From the NCBI GenBank assembly GCA_905193225.1, contig CAJJNV010000004.1, forward strand, positions 1 through 64,000: 64,000 nucleotides of DNA, in the 5' to 3' direction. Each line of letters starts with the position of its first letter. The first letter of the stretch is position 1. The DNA comes from an uncultured Oscillospiraceae bacterium (lineage in GTDB: Bacteria > Bacillota > Clostridia > Oscillospirales > Acutalibacteraceae). A program made the translations under genes and the position numbers. Under the pieces are notes generated by a model. The model was not told the origin of the DNA. It did no database searches and worked only from the letters and a program-made list of their open reading frames with translations. Shown here piece by piece: positions 34,706 to 43,193 of this stretch.

Positions 34706-35116
34706 ATGAAGAGAGCTGTGGCAAGAGAACAGGCGTTTATTCTGGTTTTTGAAAAAAGCTTTAACGACGCCGACATCGCCGAACTTATAGGATATGCCGC
34801 CGAAAACTGCGGCTGGGAAACCGATGAATTTATGGAAAAGCTGGCCGAGGATACGCTTAGTCACCTCGACGCCATCGATCCTGTTATAGAAAAATACTGT
34901 ATCGGATGGAAAAAAGAACGCATCTCCAAGGTGTCCCTTTCGATTATGCGGGTGGCCTGCAACGAGATTATGTTTATGCCGGACATTCCGGTCAGTGTTT
35001 CCATCGACGAAGCGGTGGAGCTTGCAAAGAAATTTGCTTCCGACGAGGACGCAGCATACATAAACGGCGTGCTCGGAACGGTGGCAAAAAACGAAGGCTG
35101 TGAAAAGGATAAATGA
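34706..35116 (+). CDS. nusB: transcription antitermination factor NusB
   Basis: A 136-residue all-helical protein that binds boxA RNA with NusE (S10) to support rRNA transcription. Start MKRAVAREQAFILVFE and the C-terminal signature SIDEAVELAKKFASDEDAAYINGVLG are typical. Its last four bases overlap the next start (ATGA). Confidence 0.93.
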   Translation: MKRAVAREQAFILVFEKSFNDADIAELIGYAAENCGWETDEFMEKLAEDTLSHLDAIDPVIEKYCIGWKKERISKVSLSIMRVACNEIMFMPDIPVSVSIDEAVELAKKFASDEDAAYINGVLGTVAKNEGCEKDK

Positions 35117-36108
35117 GCGGCGTTGTTTTGGCTGTTGATACCAGCAATTATACCACTTCGGCCGCTCTTTGCGGCGACGGACTTCGCATAATAAAAACCG
35201 CCTCAAGGCTTTTGCCGGTAGAAAAAGGTCACCTTGGACTGCGGCAGAGCGAGGCGGTTTTTTATCATACAAGGGCATTGCCCGAAATCCTTTCAACAGT
35301 TCTTTGCGATAACGGCCTTTCCATTAAGGCAGTGGCTGTTTCAAAGCGGCCGAGAGACGAGGAAGGCTCATATATGCCATGCTTTCTTGCAGGAAATTCC
35401 GTCGCCGAAGGTATCGGCGCGGCCCTTCATGTTCCGGTTTACGGATTTTCCCATCAGGCGGGACACATTGCGGCGGCTCTTTACGGTGCCGGAAGGCTCG
35501 AGCTTTTAAAGCAGAAATTCATTGCCTTTCATCTTTCGGGAGGAACGACCGAGGGTGTGCTCGTAACCCCGGATGAGCAAAATGTATTTTGCACAAAGCT
35601 GATTTCAAAAACGCTCGACCTGAACGCAGGACAGGCTGTCGATAGGGTGGGTGCTCTTTTGGGACTTGATTTTCCGGCCGGAATAGAGCTTGAAAAGCTG
35701 GCTGAAGCGGCGATTTGCGAAGATGGGAAAGGGCAAAGAGATTTGTCCGACAGCGACCTGAAAAAGTGTCTTAAAGGTGTTAAACCCTGCTTGAAGGGGA
35801 ACAATTGCTGTCTTTCGGGAGTTGTCAACCGCTGTGAGCAGCTGCTGAAAGAAGGCGGAAAAAAGGAGTATGCCGCATACCTCTGCCTTGAATACATTGC
35901 AAAAACTCTCGAAAAAATGACTGAGGCTGTTTTAAACGAGGCCGGAGATCTGCCGGTAGTTTATTCCGGCGGGGTAATGTCCAACCAAATCATCAAACAA
36001 AAGATAACCTCGAAATACGGGGAAAGAGCCGTTTTCTCACCGCCCGAATTTTCGCGGGACAATGCGGCAGGCACGGCGATTCTCGGAGGATTTAAATATG
36101 GATTATAA
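35113..36108 (+). CDS. Kae1/TsaD-like protein (peptidase M22 family paralogue)
   Basis: A 331-residue ASKHA-fold protein. It has an N-terminal phosphate loop LAVDTSNYTTSAAL, the metal-binding HQAGH at 114-118 that matches the HxxxH of TsaD, FHLSGGTTEGVLV as the second phosphate loop, and YSGGVMSNQIIKQKI near the end. Canonical TsaD, which makes t6A on tRNA with TsaB/TsaE, reads LGIETSCDETA and has KGPGLxxxLxVG; these differ here, so it is likely a paralogue. It occupies the slot that holds folD in Bacillus, coupled to nusB and overlapping xseA by 11 bp. Function unknown. Confidence 0.75.
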   Translation: MSGVVLAVDTSNYTTSAALCGDGLRIIKTASRLLPVEKGHLGLRQSEAVFYHTRALPEILSTVLCDNGLSIKAVAVSKRPRDEEGSYMPCFLAGNSVAEGIGAALHVPVYGFSHQAGHIAAALYGAGRLELLKQKFIAFHLSGGTTEGVLVTPDEQNVFCTKLISKTLDLNAGQAVDRVGALLGLDFPAGIELEKLAEAAICEDGKGQRDLSDSDLKKCLKGVKPCLKGNNCCLSGVVNRCEQLLKEGGKKEYAAYLCLEYIAKTLEKMTEAVLNEAGDLPVVYSGGVMSNQIIKQKITSKYGERAVFSPPEFSRDNAAGTAILGGFKYGL

Positions 36109-37300
36109 AAGACCGCCGGTTATGAGCGTTACCCAGCTTAACACCTACGTCAGATGCATAATGGAAGAGGATGTTGTGCTGAAAAGCGTTTTTGTGGCGG
36201 GGGAAGTATCTAATTTTAAAAATCACTATAAAACGGGGCATTTCTATTTTACCCTGAAGGACGAAAACGCAGCCGTAAAGGCGGTTATGTTCAGAACCTA
36301 TTCTTCCCGTCTGCGCTTTGCTCCCGAGGACGGAATGAGGGTCATATGCCGTGCCAGAGCCTCGGTTTACGAGCGGGACGGAGCATATCAGCTTTATGTT
36401 GAGGATATGCAGCCCGACGGATCAGGGTCTCTGTCCCTTGCCTTTGAACAGCTTAAAAGAAAACTTTTTGCCGAAGGCCTTTTTGACGAAAAACATAAAA
36501 AGCCCATACCTAAATATCCCGAAACCATCGCCGTTGTCACATCTCCGACAGGTGCGGCGCTGCAGGATATTTTAAACATCCTTTCCCGCCGATGGCCGAT
36601 TGCCCGCGTGATTGTGGTGCCGTCGGGGGTGCAGGGGGAAAACGCCGAAAGCCAGCTTGTCCTCGGCATAAAAAAGGCTGATACCCTTAGTGCCGATACA
36701 ATAATCATCGGCAGGGGAGGCGGTTCGGTCGAGGATCTGTGGTGCTTTAACAGTGAGGCTTTAGCCCGTGCAATATTCAATTGCAAAACGCCGGTCATTT
36801 CGGCGGTGGGTCACGAGACTGATTTTACCATATGCGACTTTGTTGCCGATTTAAGAGCGCCTACCCCTTCTGCCGCGGCCGAAAACGCCAGTCCCGAAAG
36901 TCTTATGACCGCAGGAATTGTAAGGGGATTTGAACAGCGGCTTAAGGACGGCCTTTGCTCATCCTTAAGAGAACGGGAAATGACCCTTGAAAGACTTGAA
37001 AACTCCCCTTTTTTAAAGGATCCGAAAAGAATTTTCGAGCAAAAGGAAATGTACTTTGATGCCCTTACCGACCGATTATCCTCGGCAGGAAAACTCTTTT
37101 TGACAGAAAAAGCAGGGGACTTTGACCGACTTTGCACAAAGCTCAACGCTTTTTCGCCCCTTGCTGTGCTTTCCCGCGGGTACTCAATTGCCACCGTAAA
37201 CGGAAAAACGGTCAAAACCGCGGCGCAGCTTAAAAAGGCCGGAGAATTTGACCTGCGCCTGAGCGACGGAACGGTAAACTGCAAGGTCAACGACTGCTGA
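36098..37300 (+). CDS. xseA: exodeoxyribonuclease VII large subunit
   Basis: A 400-residue catalytic subunit of exonuclease VII. The N-terminal OB fold begins MSVTQLNTYVRCIM and contains VSNFKNHYKTGHFYFTLKD. The catalytic domain has AVVTSPTGAALQDIL, IIIGRGGGSVEDLW and PVISAVGHETDFTICDFVADLRAPTPSAAAE. The C-terminal part is helical, ending with RGYSIATVNGK. SD cggagga is 7 bp before the ATG at 36098, inside the previous gene. Confidence 0.95.
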   Translation: MDYKRPPVMSVTQLNTYVRCIMEEDVVLKSVFVAGEVSNFKNHYKTGHFYFTLKDENAAVKAVMFRTYSSRLRFAPEDGMRVICRARASVYERDGAYQLYVEDMQPDGSGSLSLAFEQLKRKLFAEGLFDEKHKKPIPKYPETIAVVTSPTGAALQDILNILSRRWPIARVIVVPSGVQGENAESQLVLGIKKADTLSADTIIIGRGGGSVEDLWCFNSEALARAIFNCKTPVISAVGHETDFTICDFVADLRAPTPSAAAENASPESLMTAGIVRGFEQRLKDGLCSSLREREMTLERLENSPFLKDPKRIFEQKEMYFDALTDRLSSAGKLFLTEKAGDFDRLCTKLNAFSPLAVLSRGYSIATVNGKTVKTAAQLKKAGEFDLRLSDGTVNCKVNDC

Positions 37301-37365
37301 AAGACCGACGAACAGCCGGGACTCAGTCAACATTAAACTGCCGAACAGCCGAAAGGAAGAATACA

Positions 37366-37719
37366 ATGAACGATGATAAAAATCAAAACGCCGTTGAAGC
37401 TTTAAACGAGCTGAGCAGAGCATTAAAGCAAGAAGATACATCTGAGGCGACCGAGCAATCGAACGGCGATGTAAAAAATATAAAAGCAAGCAAAAACACC
37501 AAGGCTAAAAAGGCCATCGACAACGAAAACATTACCTTTGATAAGGCCGTATCCCGCCTCGAGCAGATTGTGACAAGGCTTGAAAGCGGTAAGGAAACCC
37601 TCGAACGCTCCATCGAGCTTTTTGAGGAAGGCTCGGCGCTTACTAAGCTTTGCGAGCAGCGGCTTAAAACGGCCAGACAAAAGGTTGAAATACTTTGCAA
37701 GGAGCAGGAAGATGAATAA
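37366..37719 (+). CDS. xseB: exodeoxyribonuclease VII small subunit with N-terminal extension
   Basis: The C-terminal 65 residues form the XseB helical hairpin: TFDKAVSRLEQIVTRLESGKETLERSIELFEEG, then LTKLCEQRLKTARQKVEIL. The first 50 residues are an extra polar, Lys/Asn/Ser-rich segment not found in the usual 75-80-residue XseB. SD gaaagga lies upstream of the ATG at 37366. It overlaps ispA by 8 bp. Confidence 0.9.
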   Translation: MNDDKNQNAVEALNELSRALKQEDTSEATEQSNGDVKNIKASKNTKAKKAIDNENITFDKAVSRLEQIVTRLESGKETLERSIELFEEGSALTKLCEQRLKTARQKVEILCKEQEDE

Positions 37720-38608
37720 TACCGATCTTAAATCAAGACTTAATACCTATGCGCAAAATGCCGAAAAAGCACTCGGCGGATACCTTAAAGAGAGCACGGA
37801 AGATTATAAAGTCCTTATTGAGGCTATGAGATATTCTCTGCTCGGCGGCGGAAAGAGAATAAGAGCTGCCCTTTGTCAGGAATTTTGCCGAATTTGCGGA
37901 AAAGACGAAAAAATCGCCCTGCCCTTTGCCTGTGCGGTGGAAATGGTGCACGCATACTCCCTGATACACGACGATCTGCCCTGTATGGACAACGATGATA
38001 TGAGAAGGGGAAAGCCCTCCTGCCATGTGGCCTTTACAGAGGATACCGCTCTGCTTGCGGGAGACGCTCTTCAGACCTTTGCTTTTGAAACGGCCCTTTC
38101 GGCCGACAGCGGGGAGATTTCTCCGAAAAACATCATAAAAGCCGCTTCTCAGCTTGCAAAGGGCGCGGGATGCAACGGAATGTGCGCAGGCCAGGTGCTT
38201 GATCTTCTGTCGGAAAAAATCCCTGCCGACGAGCAGAGACTGCGCGAAATACAAAGCCATAAAACCGGCGATCTTATCATAACCGCCTGTCTAATGGGCT
38301 GCTATGCCGCCGACGCAAACGAACAGCAGATCTCGGCCGCAATAACCTATGCCGACTGTATCGGTGCCGCCTTCCAGATGGTTGATGATGTGCTTGACGT
38401 GACCTCCACCGAGGAGGAACTGGGCAAGCCCATAGGCAGCGACGAGCAAAACAATAAAACCACCTATGTAACCCTTTTCGGTGTGGAAGAGACCATGGAA
38501 AAGGCTAAGGCTCTTACCGAGAAGGCCAAGACGGCAGTTGAAATTTTCGGGAAAGACGGAGAATTTTTAAAACAGCTTGCCGATTATCTGCTTTATCGGA
38601 AGAACTGA
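37712..38608 (+). CDS. ispA: geranyl/farnesyl diphosphate synthase
   Basis: A 298-residue trans-prenyltransferase that condenses IPP with DMAPP/GPP. The first aspartate-rich motif is DDLPCMDNDD at 87-96 and the second is FQMVDDVLDVT; GGGKRIRAAL near 45 binds the diphosphate. The two residues between the aspartate pairs (insertion CM before D) are typical of bacterial FPP synthases. The ATG at 37712 lies within the xseB end, with ggag upstream. With dxs next, it ties this operon to isoprenoid supply. Confidence 0.93.
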   Translation: MNNTDLKSRLNTYAQNAEKALGGYLKESTEDYKVLIEAMRYSLLGGGKRIRAALCQEFCRICGKDEKIALPFACAVEMVHAYSLIHDDLPCMDNDDMRRGKPSCHVAFTEDTALLAGDALQTFAFETALSADSGEISPKNIIKAASQLAKGAGCNGMCAGQVLDLLSEKIPADEQRLREIQSHKTGDLIITACLMGCYAADANEQQISAAITYADCIGAAFQMVDDVLDVTSTEEELGKPIGSDEQNNKTTYVTLFGVEETMEKAKALTEKAKTAVEIFGKDGEFLKQLADYLLYRKN

Positions 38609-38856
38609 GCATAAATTTTTGAAAAAATGTATAAAAAGTGAATATTGGGTATTTATTTTTCACGATATATGTGATAAACTGATAAATATACATGAATAAT
38701 TTAAAAGATGTGCCGTCCCACAGGAGAGAAAAACGCATATAAAAACAGCGTAACGGAGCAATGGGCAAGGTAATAAAGAGCTTTTGCACAAAGGTTTTAT
38801 ACATTCGGACGGTATATACATTATACAGACAATATGATACAGTTAGGGGAGAAACA

Positions 38857-40911
38857 ATGTTAGAGAGTATAAAGTCTCCCGATGACATAAAAAGCCTTGA
38901 CAAAAAAGAAATTGAAAGTCTTTGCCGCGAAATAAGGGAAAAGCTGATAACCACCGTTTCCAAAAACGGCGGTCACCTTGCTTCAAACCTCGGAACGGTC
39001 GAGCTTACCGTGGCGCTTCACAGAAAATTCAATTCACCGAAGGACAAGCTGATTTTCGATGTGGGACACCAGTGCTACACCCACAAGCTTTTGACCGGCA
39101 GATTTGACGATTTCGACACCATTCGGAAGGATGGCGGCCTTTCGGGATTTTTGCGCCCGGAAGAAAGCGAGCACGATATTTTTGTTTCGGGACACAGCAG
39201 CACCTCCATTTCTGCGGCCTTGGGAATTGCTCAAAGCAACGCCCTTTTGGGCAAAACCGATTACACGGTTGCGATAATCGGGGACGGCGCCTTGACGGGA
39301 GGTCTTTCATTTGAAGGACTTAACAACGCCGGAAAGACCAAAACACGGCTTATAGTGGTGCTTAACGACAACAAAATGTCCATTTCAAAAAATGTCGGCG
39401 CCCTGCCGAGACACCTGGCGGTCATCCGCTCGCATCCTTCTTATTTTAATTTAAAAACCAAGGTCGAAAAGGCACTCGGCTATATTCCTCTTGTCGGAAA
39501 GCCCATGACAGAGGTCATCAGACGGGTAAAAAAAGGAATAAAAAATCTTTTTTACAACAGTACAATCTTCGAGGATATGGGCTTTGCATACATGGGGCCT
39601 GTTGACGGCCACGACGTCGAAACCCTTGAGGATTGCTTTGAAGTGGCCAAGCGCATGAAGCGCCCCGCCCTTATACACATCTGCACGGTCAAGGGCAAGG
39701 GCTATTCCTTCGCCGAAAAATCTCCCGCCGATTTTCACGGGGTATCCTCGGGAATGGACATAAATACGGGAGAATGCGATCCCTCGGGCAAGAGCTTCTC
39801 GGGGGCTTTCGGCAAAAAGCTTTGCGAGCTTGCAAACAACAATCAAAAAATATGCGCCGTTACCGCCGCCATGACCGACGGAACGGGACTTTCGGAATTT
39901 TCAAAAAAATTTCCCGAAAGATTTTTTGATGTGGGAATCGCCGAGCAGCACGCTCTGACATTTGCATCGGGACTTGCAAAGGGCGGTCATATTCCGGTTG
40001 TGGCTCTCTATTCGGCCTTTTTACAGCGGGGATTTGACCAGCTTGTGCACGACATTGCGGCACAGAATCTGAAGATAATTCTGTGCGTCGATCGGGCGGG
40101 AATAGTGGGCGAGGACGGGGAAATGCACCACGGACTTTTTGATGTGGCATTTCTTTCGACATTGCCGGAGGCAGTGATATATTCGCCGAAAAATTTTGCC
40201 GAGCTTGAAAGCGACCTTGAAACGGCGGTAAACGGGCAAAACAGACTGTATGTTATACGCTACCCGAGAGGGGGAGAATCCATTCCCGCCGAAAATTTGC
40301 CCCGGGATTTTGAATGCTTTTGCGGAAAGGACAAATCGACCCTCGCGGTGTCTTTCGGCCGAGTGGGAGAAAACGTACTCGAAGCGGCAAGGGAGCTTGA
40401 TATCTGCGGGCTGAGTTTCAATAAAATCAAACCTATTCCCGAAGATGCCGAGAATTTCTGCCTTGATTTTGATAAAATATATTTCTTCGAGGAAGGTGTT
40501 GAAAACGGCGGCTTTTGCCAAAATCTTTTAAGTCGTCTTTGCCAAAAGGGGTTCAAAGGAGATGCTGTCATAACCGCACCCGAGGATTTTGTGGCTCACG
40601 GATCGACCTCGCGGCTGCTTTCCTGCCTTTGCCTTGATAAGCAGTCGATCATAAACACCGTGACGGGCAAAACGCAACATAAAAAATTCGGCAAAAGGGT
40701 AAAAAGCAATGACAAAAGCGGCACCGACGAAAGCAAGACCGATAAAACCGACATCGGAGAAAGTAAAAACGAGAAAAGCAACATCAAGAAGAACAATACC
40801 TGCGAAAGCGGCACTGAAAAAAGCAAAGCTGAAACAAACGGCATAAATGAAGGAAAAGCTGAGATAAAAGATGCCGAAAACGGTGACGCCAAAAAAGCGG
40901 CACTGAAATAA
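38857..40911 (+). CDS. dxs: 1-deoxy-D-xylulose-5-phosphate synthase with low-complexity C-terminal tail
   Basis: A thiamine-diphosphate enzyme that joins pyruvate and glyceraldehyde 3-phosphate, the first step of the MEP isoprenoid pathway. Seen: GHLASNLGTVELTVALH near 39, DVGHQCYTHKLLTGR at 68-82, the ThDP motif GDGALTGG from 143 with the distal Asn, MGPVDGHD, and the transketolase-type GIAEQHALTFASGLA. The folded enzyme ends near residue 604; a further 80 or so residues are Lys/Ser/Asn/Glu/Asp-rich repeats without hydrophobic core. Total 684 residues against 620-640 usual. SD aggggag precedes the ATG at 38857. The 248-bp spacer before it shows no gene. Confidence 0.93.
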   Translation: MLESIKSPDDIKSLDKKEIESLCREIREKLITTVSKNGGHLASNLGTVELTVALHRKFNSPKDKLIFDVGHQCYTHKLLTGRFDDFDTIRKDGGLSGFLRPEESEHDIFVSGHSSTSISAALGIAQSNALLGKTDYTVAIIGDGALTGGLSFEGLNNAGKTKTRLIVVLNDNKMSISKNVGALPRHLAVIRSHPSYFNLKTKVEKALGYIPLVGKPMTEVIRRVKKGIKNLFYNSTIFEDMGFAYMGPVDGHDVETLEDCFEVAKRMKRPALIHICTVKGKGYSFAEKSPADFHGVSSGMDINTGECDPSGKSFSGAFGKKLCELANNNQKICAVTAAMTDGTGLSEFSKKFPERFFDVGIAEQHALTFASGLAKGGHIPVVALYSAFLQRGFDQLVHDIAAQNLKIILCVDRAGIVGEDGEMHHGLFDVAFLSTLPEAVIYSPKNFAELESDLETAVNGQNRLYVIRYPRGGESIPAENLPRDFECFCGKDKSTLAVSFGRVGENVLEAARELDICGLSFNKIKPIPEDAENFCLDFDKIYFFEEGVENGGFCQNLLSRLCQKGFKGDAVITAPEDFVAHGSTSRLLSCLCLDKQSIINTVTGKTQHKKFGKRVKSNDKSGTDESKTDKTDIGESKNEKSNIKKNNTCESGTEKSKAETNGINEGKAEIKDAENGDAKKAALK

Positions 40912-40944
40912 CCCTTGGGAAAAAGAATAATATCAGGTGATAAA

Positions 40945-41757
40945 ATGATTGAAAAAATAAGGCTTGACGCATACCTTACCGACCACGGATTTTTTGAAAG
41001 CAGAGAAAAGGCCAAGGCGGTTATAATGTCGGGCTGTGTTTTTGTCAACAATCAAAAATGCGACAAGGCGGGAACGACCTTAAAGCCCGACGACAAGGTG
41101 GAGGTCAGAGGGGGAGAAATGCCCTTTGTCAGCCGCGGAGGATATAAGCTTGATAAGGCGGTTAAATCCTTCGGTCTCAATCTTTCGGGCAAGATATGCA
41201 TCGATATCGGTGCCTCTACCGGCGGATTTACCGACTGTATGCTTCAAAACGGTGCCAAAAAGGTCTATGCCGTCGATGTGGGATACGGTCAGCTCGACTG
41301 GAAGCTGAGAAACGACAGCAGGGTGGTAAACCTCGAACGGTGCAATTTCAGATATGTTACCGATGAGCAAATTCCCGAAAAGGCTGATTTTGCCTCGGCC
41401 GATGTGGCCTTTATTTCCCTTAAACTTGTTCTTCCGCCCCTGCGCCCGCTGCTTTCGGAAGAGGGGGAGGCAGTGTGTCTTATAAAGCCCCAGTTTGAAG
41501 CGGGCAGGGATAAGGTGGGCAAAAAGGGCGTCGTCAGAGAGCTTTCGACACATATCGAAGTGCTGGAAAATACGGTTGGCTTTATGCTGGACAGCGGATT
41601 TTCGGTGTTGCGCCTCGACTATTCGCCCATAAAAGGCCCCCAGGGAAATATCGAATATCTGGCGTACATTAAAAAAAGCGATAATCCCGAAAACCTTTCG
41701 GGCATAAGCTTTAGTGAGCTTGCGAAGGTTTCACATCAAAGCTTAGATAAAGAATAG
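40945..41757 (+). CDS. tlyA: TlyA-family rRNA 2'-O-methyltransferase
   Basis: A 270-residue protein with an N-terminal S4 RNA-binding domain (RLDAYLTDHGFFESREKAKAVIMSG to about residue 62) and an FtsJ-type SAM methyltransferase domain starting at SRGGYKLDKAV and containing CIDIGASTGGFTDCML and DVGYGQLDWKLR. TlyA methylates 16S and/or 23S rRNA riboses. The ATG at 40945 has aggtga upstream; the earlier GTG-like start has none. Gene order matches Bacillus yqxC. Confidence 0.93.
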   Translation: MIEKIRLDAYLTDHGFFESREKAKAVIMSGCVFVNNQKCDKAGTTLKPDDKVEVRGGEMPFVSRGGYKLDKAVKSFGLNLSGKICIDIGASTGGFTDCMLQNGAKKVYAVDVGYGQLDWKLRNDSRVVNLERCNFRYVTDEQIPEKADFASADVAFISLKLVLPPLRPLLSEEGEAVCLIKPQFEAGRDKVGKKGVVRELSTHIEVLENTVGFMLDSGFSVLRLDYSPIKGPQGNIEYLAYIKKSDNPENLSGISFSELAKVSHQSLDKE

Positions 41758-41768
41758 AGGTAATCTGC

Positions 41769-42566
41769 ATGAAGGCTGCAATAACCACAAAAAAGCTCAG
41801 CCGCACGGCCGATCGCTGCGCCGAGCTCGTTAAGGCCGAGCTTATCAAAAACGGCATTGAACCTATCCCTTCCGAAAACATTATGGACGCCGATTTTTCC
41901 ATTGTTGTGGGAGGAGACGGAACCATAATCCACGCTGCAAAAAAGGCTGCCCTTTACTCTAAGCCTGTGCTTGGGATAAATTCCGGCCGGGTGGGATTTA
42001 TGGCCGGAGTGGAAAACGGCGAATACGGCATTCTCTCTCGGCTTAAGACCGGCGAATATGAGATAGAGGACAGAATGCTGCTATCGGTGGTATGCGAGCG
42101 GGGCGACAAGGTCATTAAAACCTATTCTTTAAACGAAGCGGTCATAAGCCGCGGCGGCCTTGCCAGAATAACCGACATAAATGTTCAGATCGGCGGGATT
42201 TCCACCATCGATTATGCGGCCGACGGTCTCATCTTTGCCACACCAACAGGCTCTACCGCCTATTCTCTTTCGGCGGGAGGTCCTGTTCTCGATCCTTCCA
42301 TCGAAGGTATCGTTATGACTCCCATTTGTCCCCATTCCTTCAATTCCCGCTCGGTGGTATTTTCTCCCGACGAGAAATTTACCGTAACGGCCAAGGTCAG
42401 AAGCGAGGGAGATGTTTTTGCCTGCGTGGACGGTGAAAATCCCATAAACATTACCGACGGAGTCGTATACATCCAAAAGGCCGACGATATATGCGTTAAA
42501 CTCATCAGAATCAAAAATGAACCTTTTTATGAAAACTTTAAGAATAAGCTTATACTTAACAAATAG
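41769..42566 (+). CDS. nadK: NAD kinase
   Basis: A 265-residue ATP-NAD kinase that produces NADP. The GGDGT motif is at 48-52 (VVGGDGTIIHAAKKA), followed by GINSGRVGFMA, the NEAVISRG metal/NAD loop and the ATPTGSTAYSLSAGGPV signature. SD gaggtaat precedes the ATG, 11 bp after tlyA. Between tlyA and argR is a common clostridial location. Confidence 0.95.
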   Translation: MKAAITTKKLSRTADRCAELVKAELIKNGIEPIPSENIMDADFSIVVGGDGTIIHAAKKAALYSKPVLGINSGRVGFMAGVENGEYGILSRLKTGEYEIEDRMLLSVVCERGDKVIKTYSLNEAVISRGGLARITDINVQIGGISTIDYAADGLIFATPTGSTAYSLSAGGPVLDPSIEGIVMTPICPHSFNSRSVVFSPDEKFTVTAKVRSEGDVFACVDGENPINITDGVVYIQKADDICVKLIRIKNEPFYENFKNKLILNK

Positions 42567-42578
42567 GAGATAAGAAAA

Positions 42579-43028
42579 ATGAAAAAAAACCGTCACGAAA
42601 AAATAAGAGAGCTTATAAACGATAACATAATCGAGACCCAGGATGAATTACTCCGCCTGCTCAGAAAGGACGGATTTGACGTTACACAGGCAACCGTTTC
42701 TCGGGATATAAAGCAGTTAAGGGTTATAAAGGCGTTGGATTCAAACGAGGTTTACCGTTATATGATCCCCAAAGGGGAGAGCATTTCTTTAAAGGCTAAT
42801 TATACCGATGTTTTCAGATCGGCGGTCATAAGGGTGGATTATGCCCTTAACGATGTGGTCATAAAGTGTCACACGGGTATGGCCAACGCTGCTTGTATGG
42901 CTCTTGATCTTATGGATCACTCCTCGGTGGTCGGCACCGTTGCGGGAGATGACACCATTCTAATAATTGCCCGCACGGAGGATGAGGCAGCCGAACTTTG
43001 CAGAGAGCTTAAGGAAAACCTTAAATAA
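42579..43028 (+). CDS. argR: arginine repressor ArgR/AhrC
   Basis: A 149-residue regulator. The winged helix-turn-helix (about 1-70) contains NIIETQDELLRLLRKDGFDVTQATVSRDIKQLRV; the C-terminal trimerisation and arginine-binding domain ends with VVGTVAGDDTILIIARTEDEA, holding the GDDT aspartates. With arginine as corepressor it should bind ARG boxes, such as the tandem sites at 3680-3717 before argC. In relatives AhrC also activates arginine catabolism; no such target is visible here. Confidence 0.95.
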   Translation: MKKNRHEKIRELINDNIIETQDELLRLLRKDGFDVTQATVSRDIKQLRVIKALDSNEVYRYMIPKGESISLKANYTDVFRSAVIRVDYALNDVVIKCHTGMANAACMALDLMDHSSVVGTVAGDDTILIIARTEDEAAELCRELKENLK

Positions 43029-43193
43029 CATATCCGTAAGGGACCTGTTTATGACCGTCTGATTGGCGATTTTAAAAGCCATGTTTTACGGAAAACCGTT
43101 TCTTTTCTCGCTTTAAGGAAACGGTCTGTCAGTTCAAAACAGCCTAATATATTATTTCCTATTATAGACATTTCTTTCTGGAGGGAAGGCATA

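Noticed and set aside
35113..36108. Canonical tsaD
   Set aside because: HxxxH is present, but the LGIETSCDE opening and other TsaD signatures are missing, so the tsaD symbol was not given.
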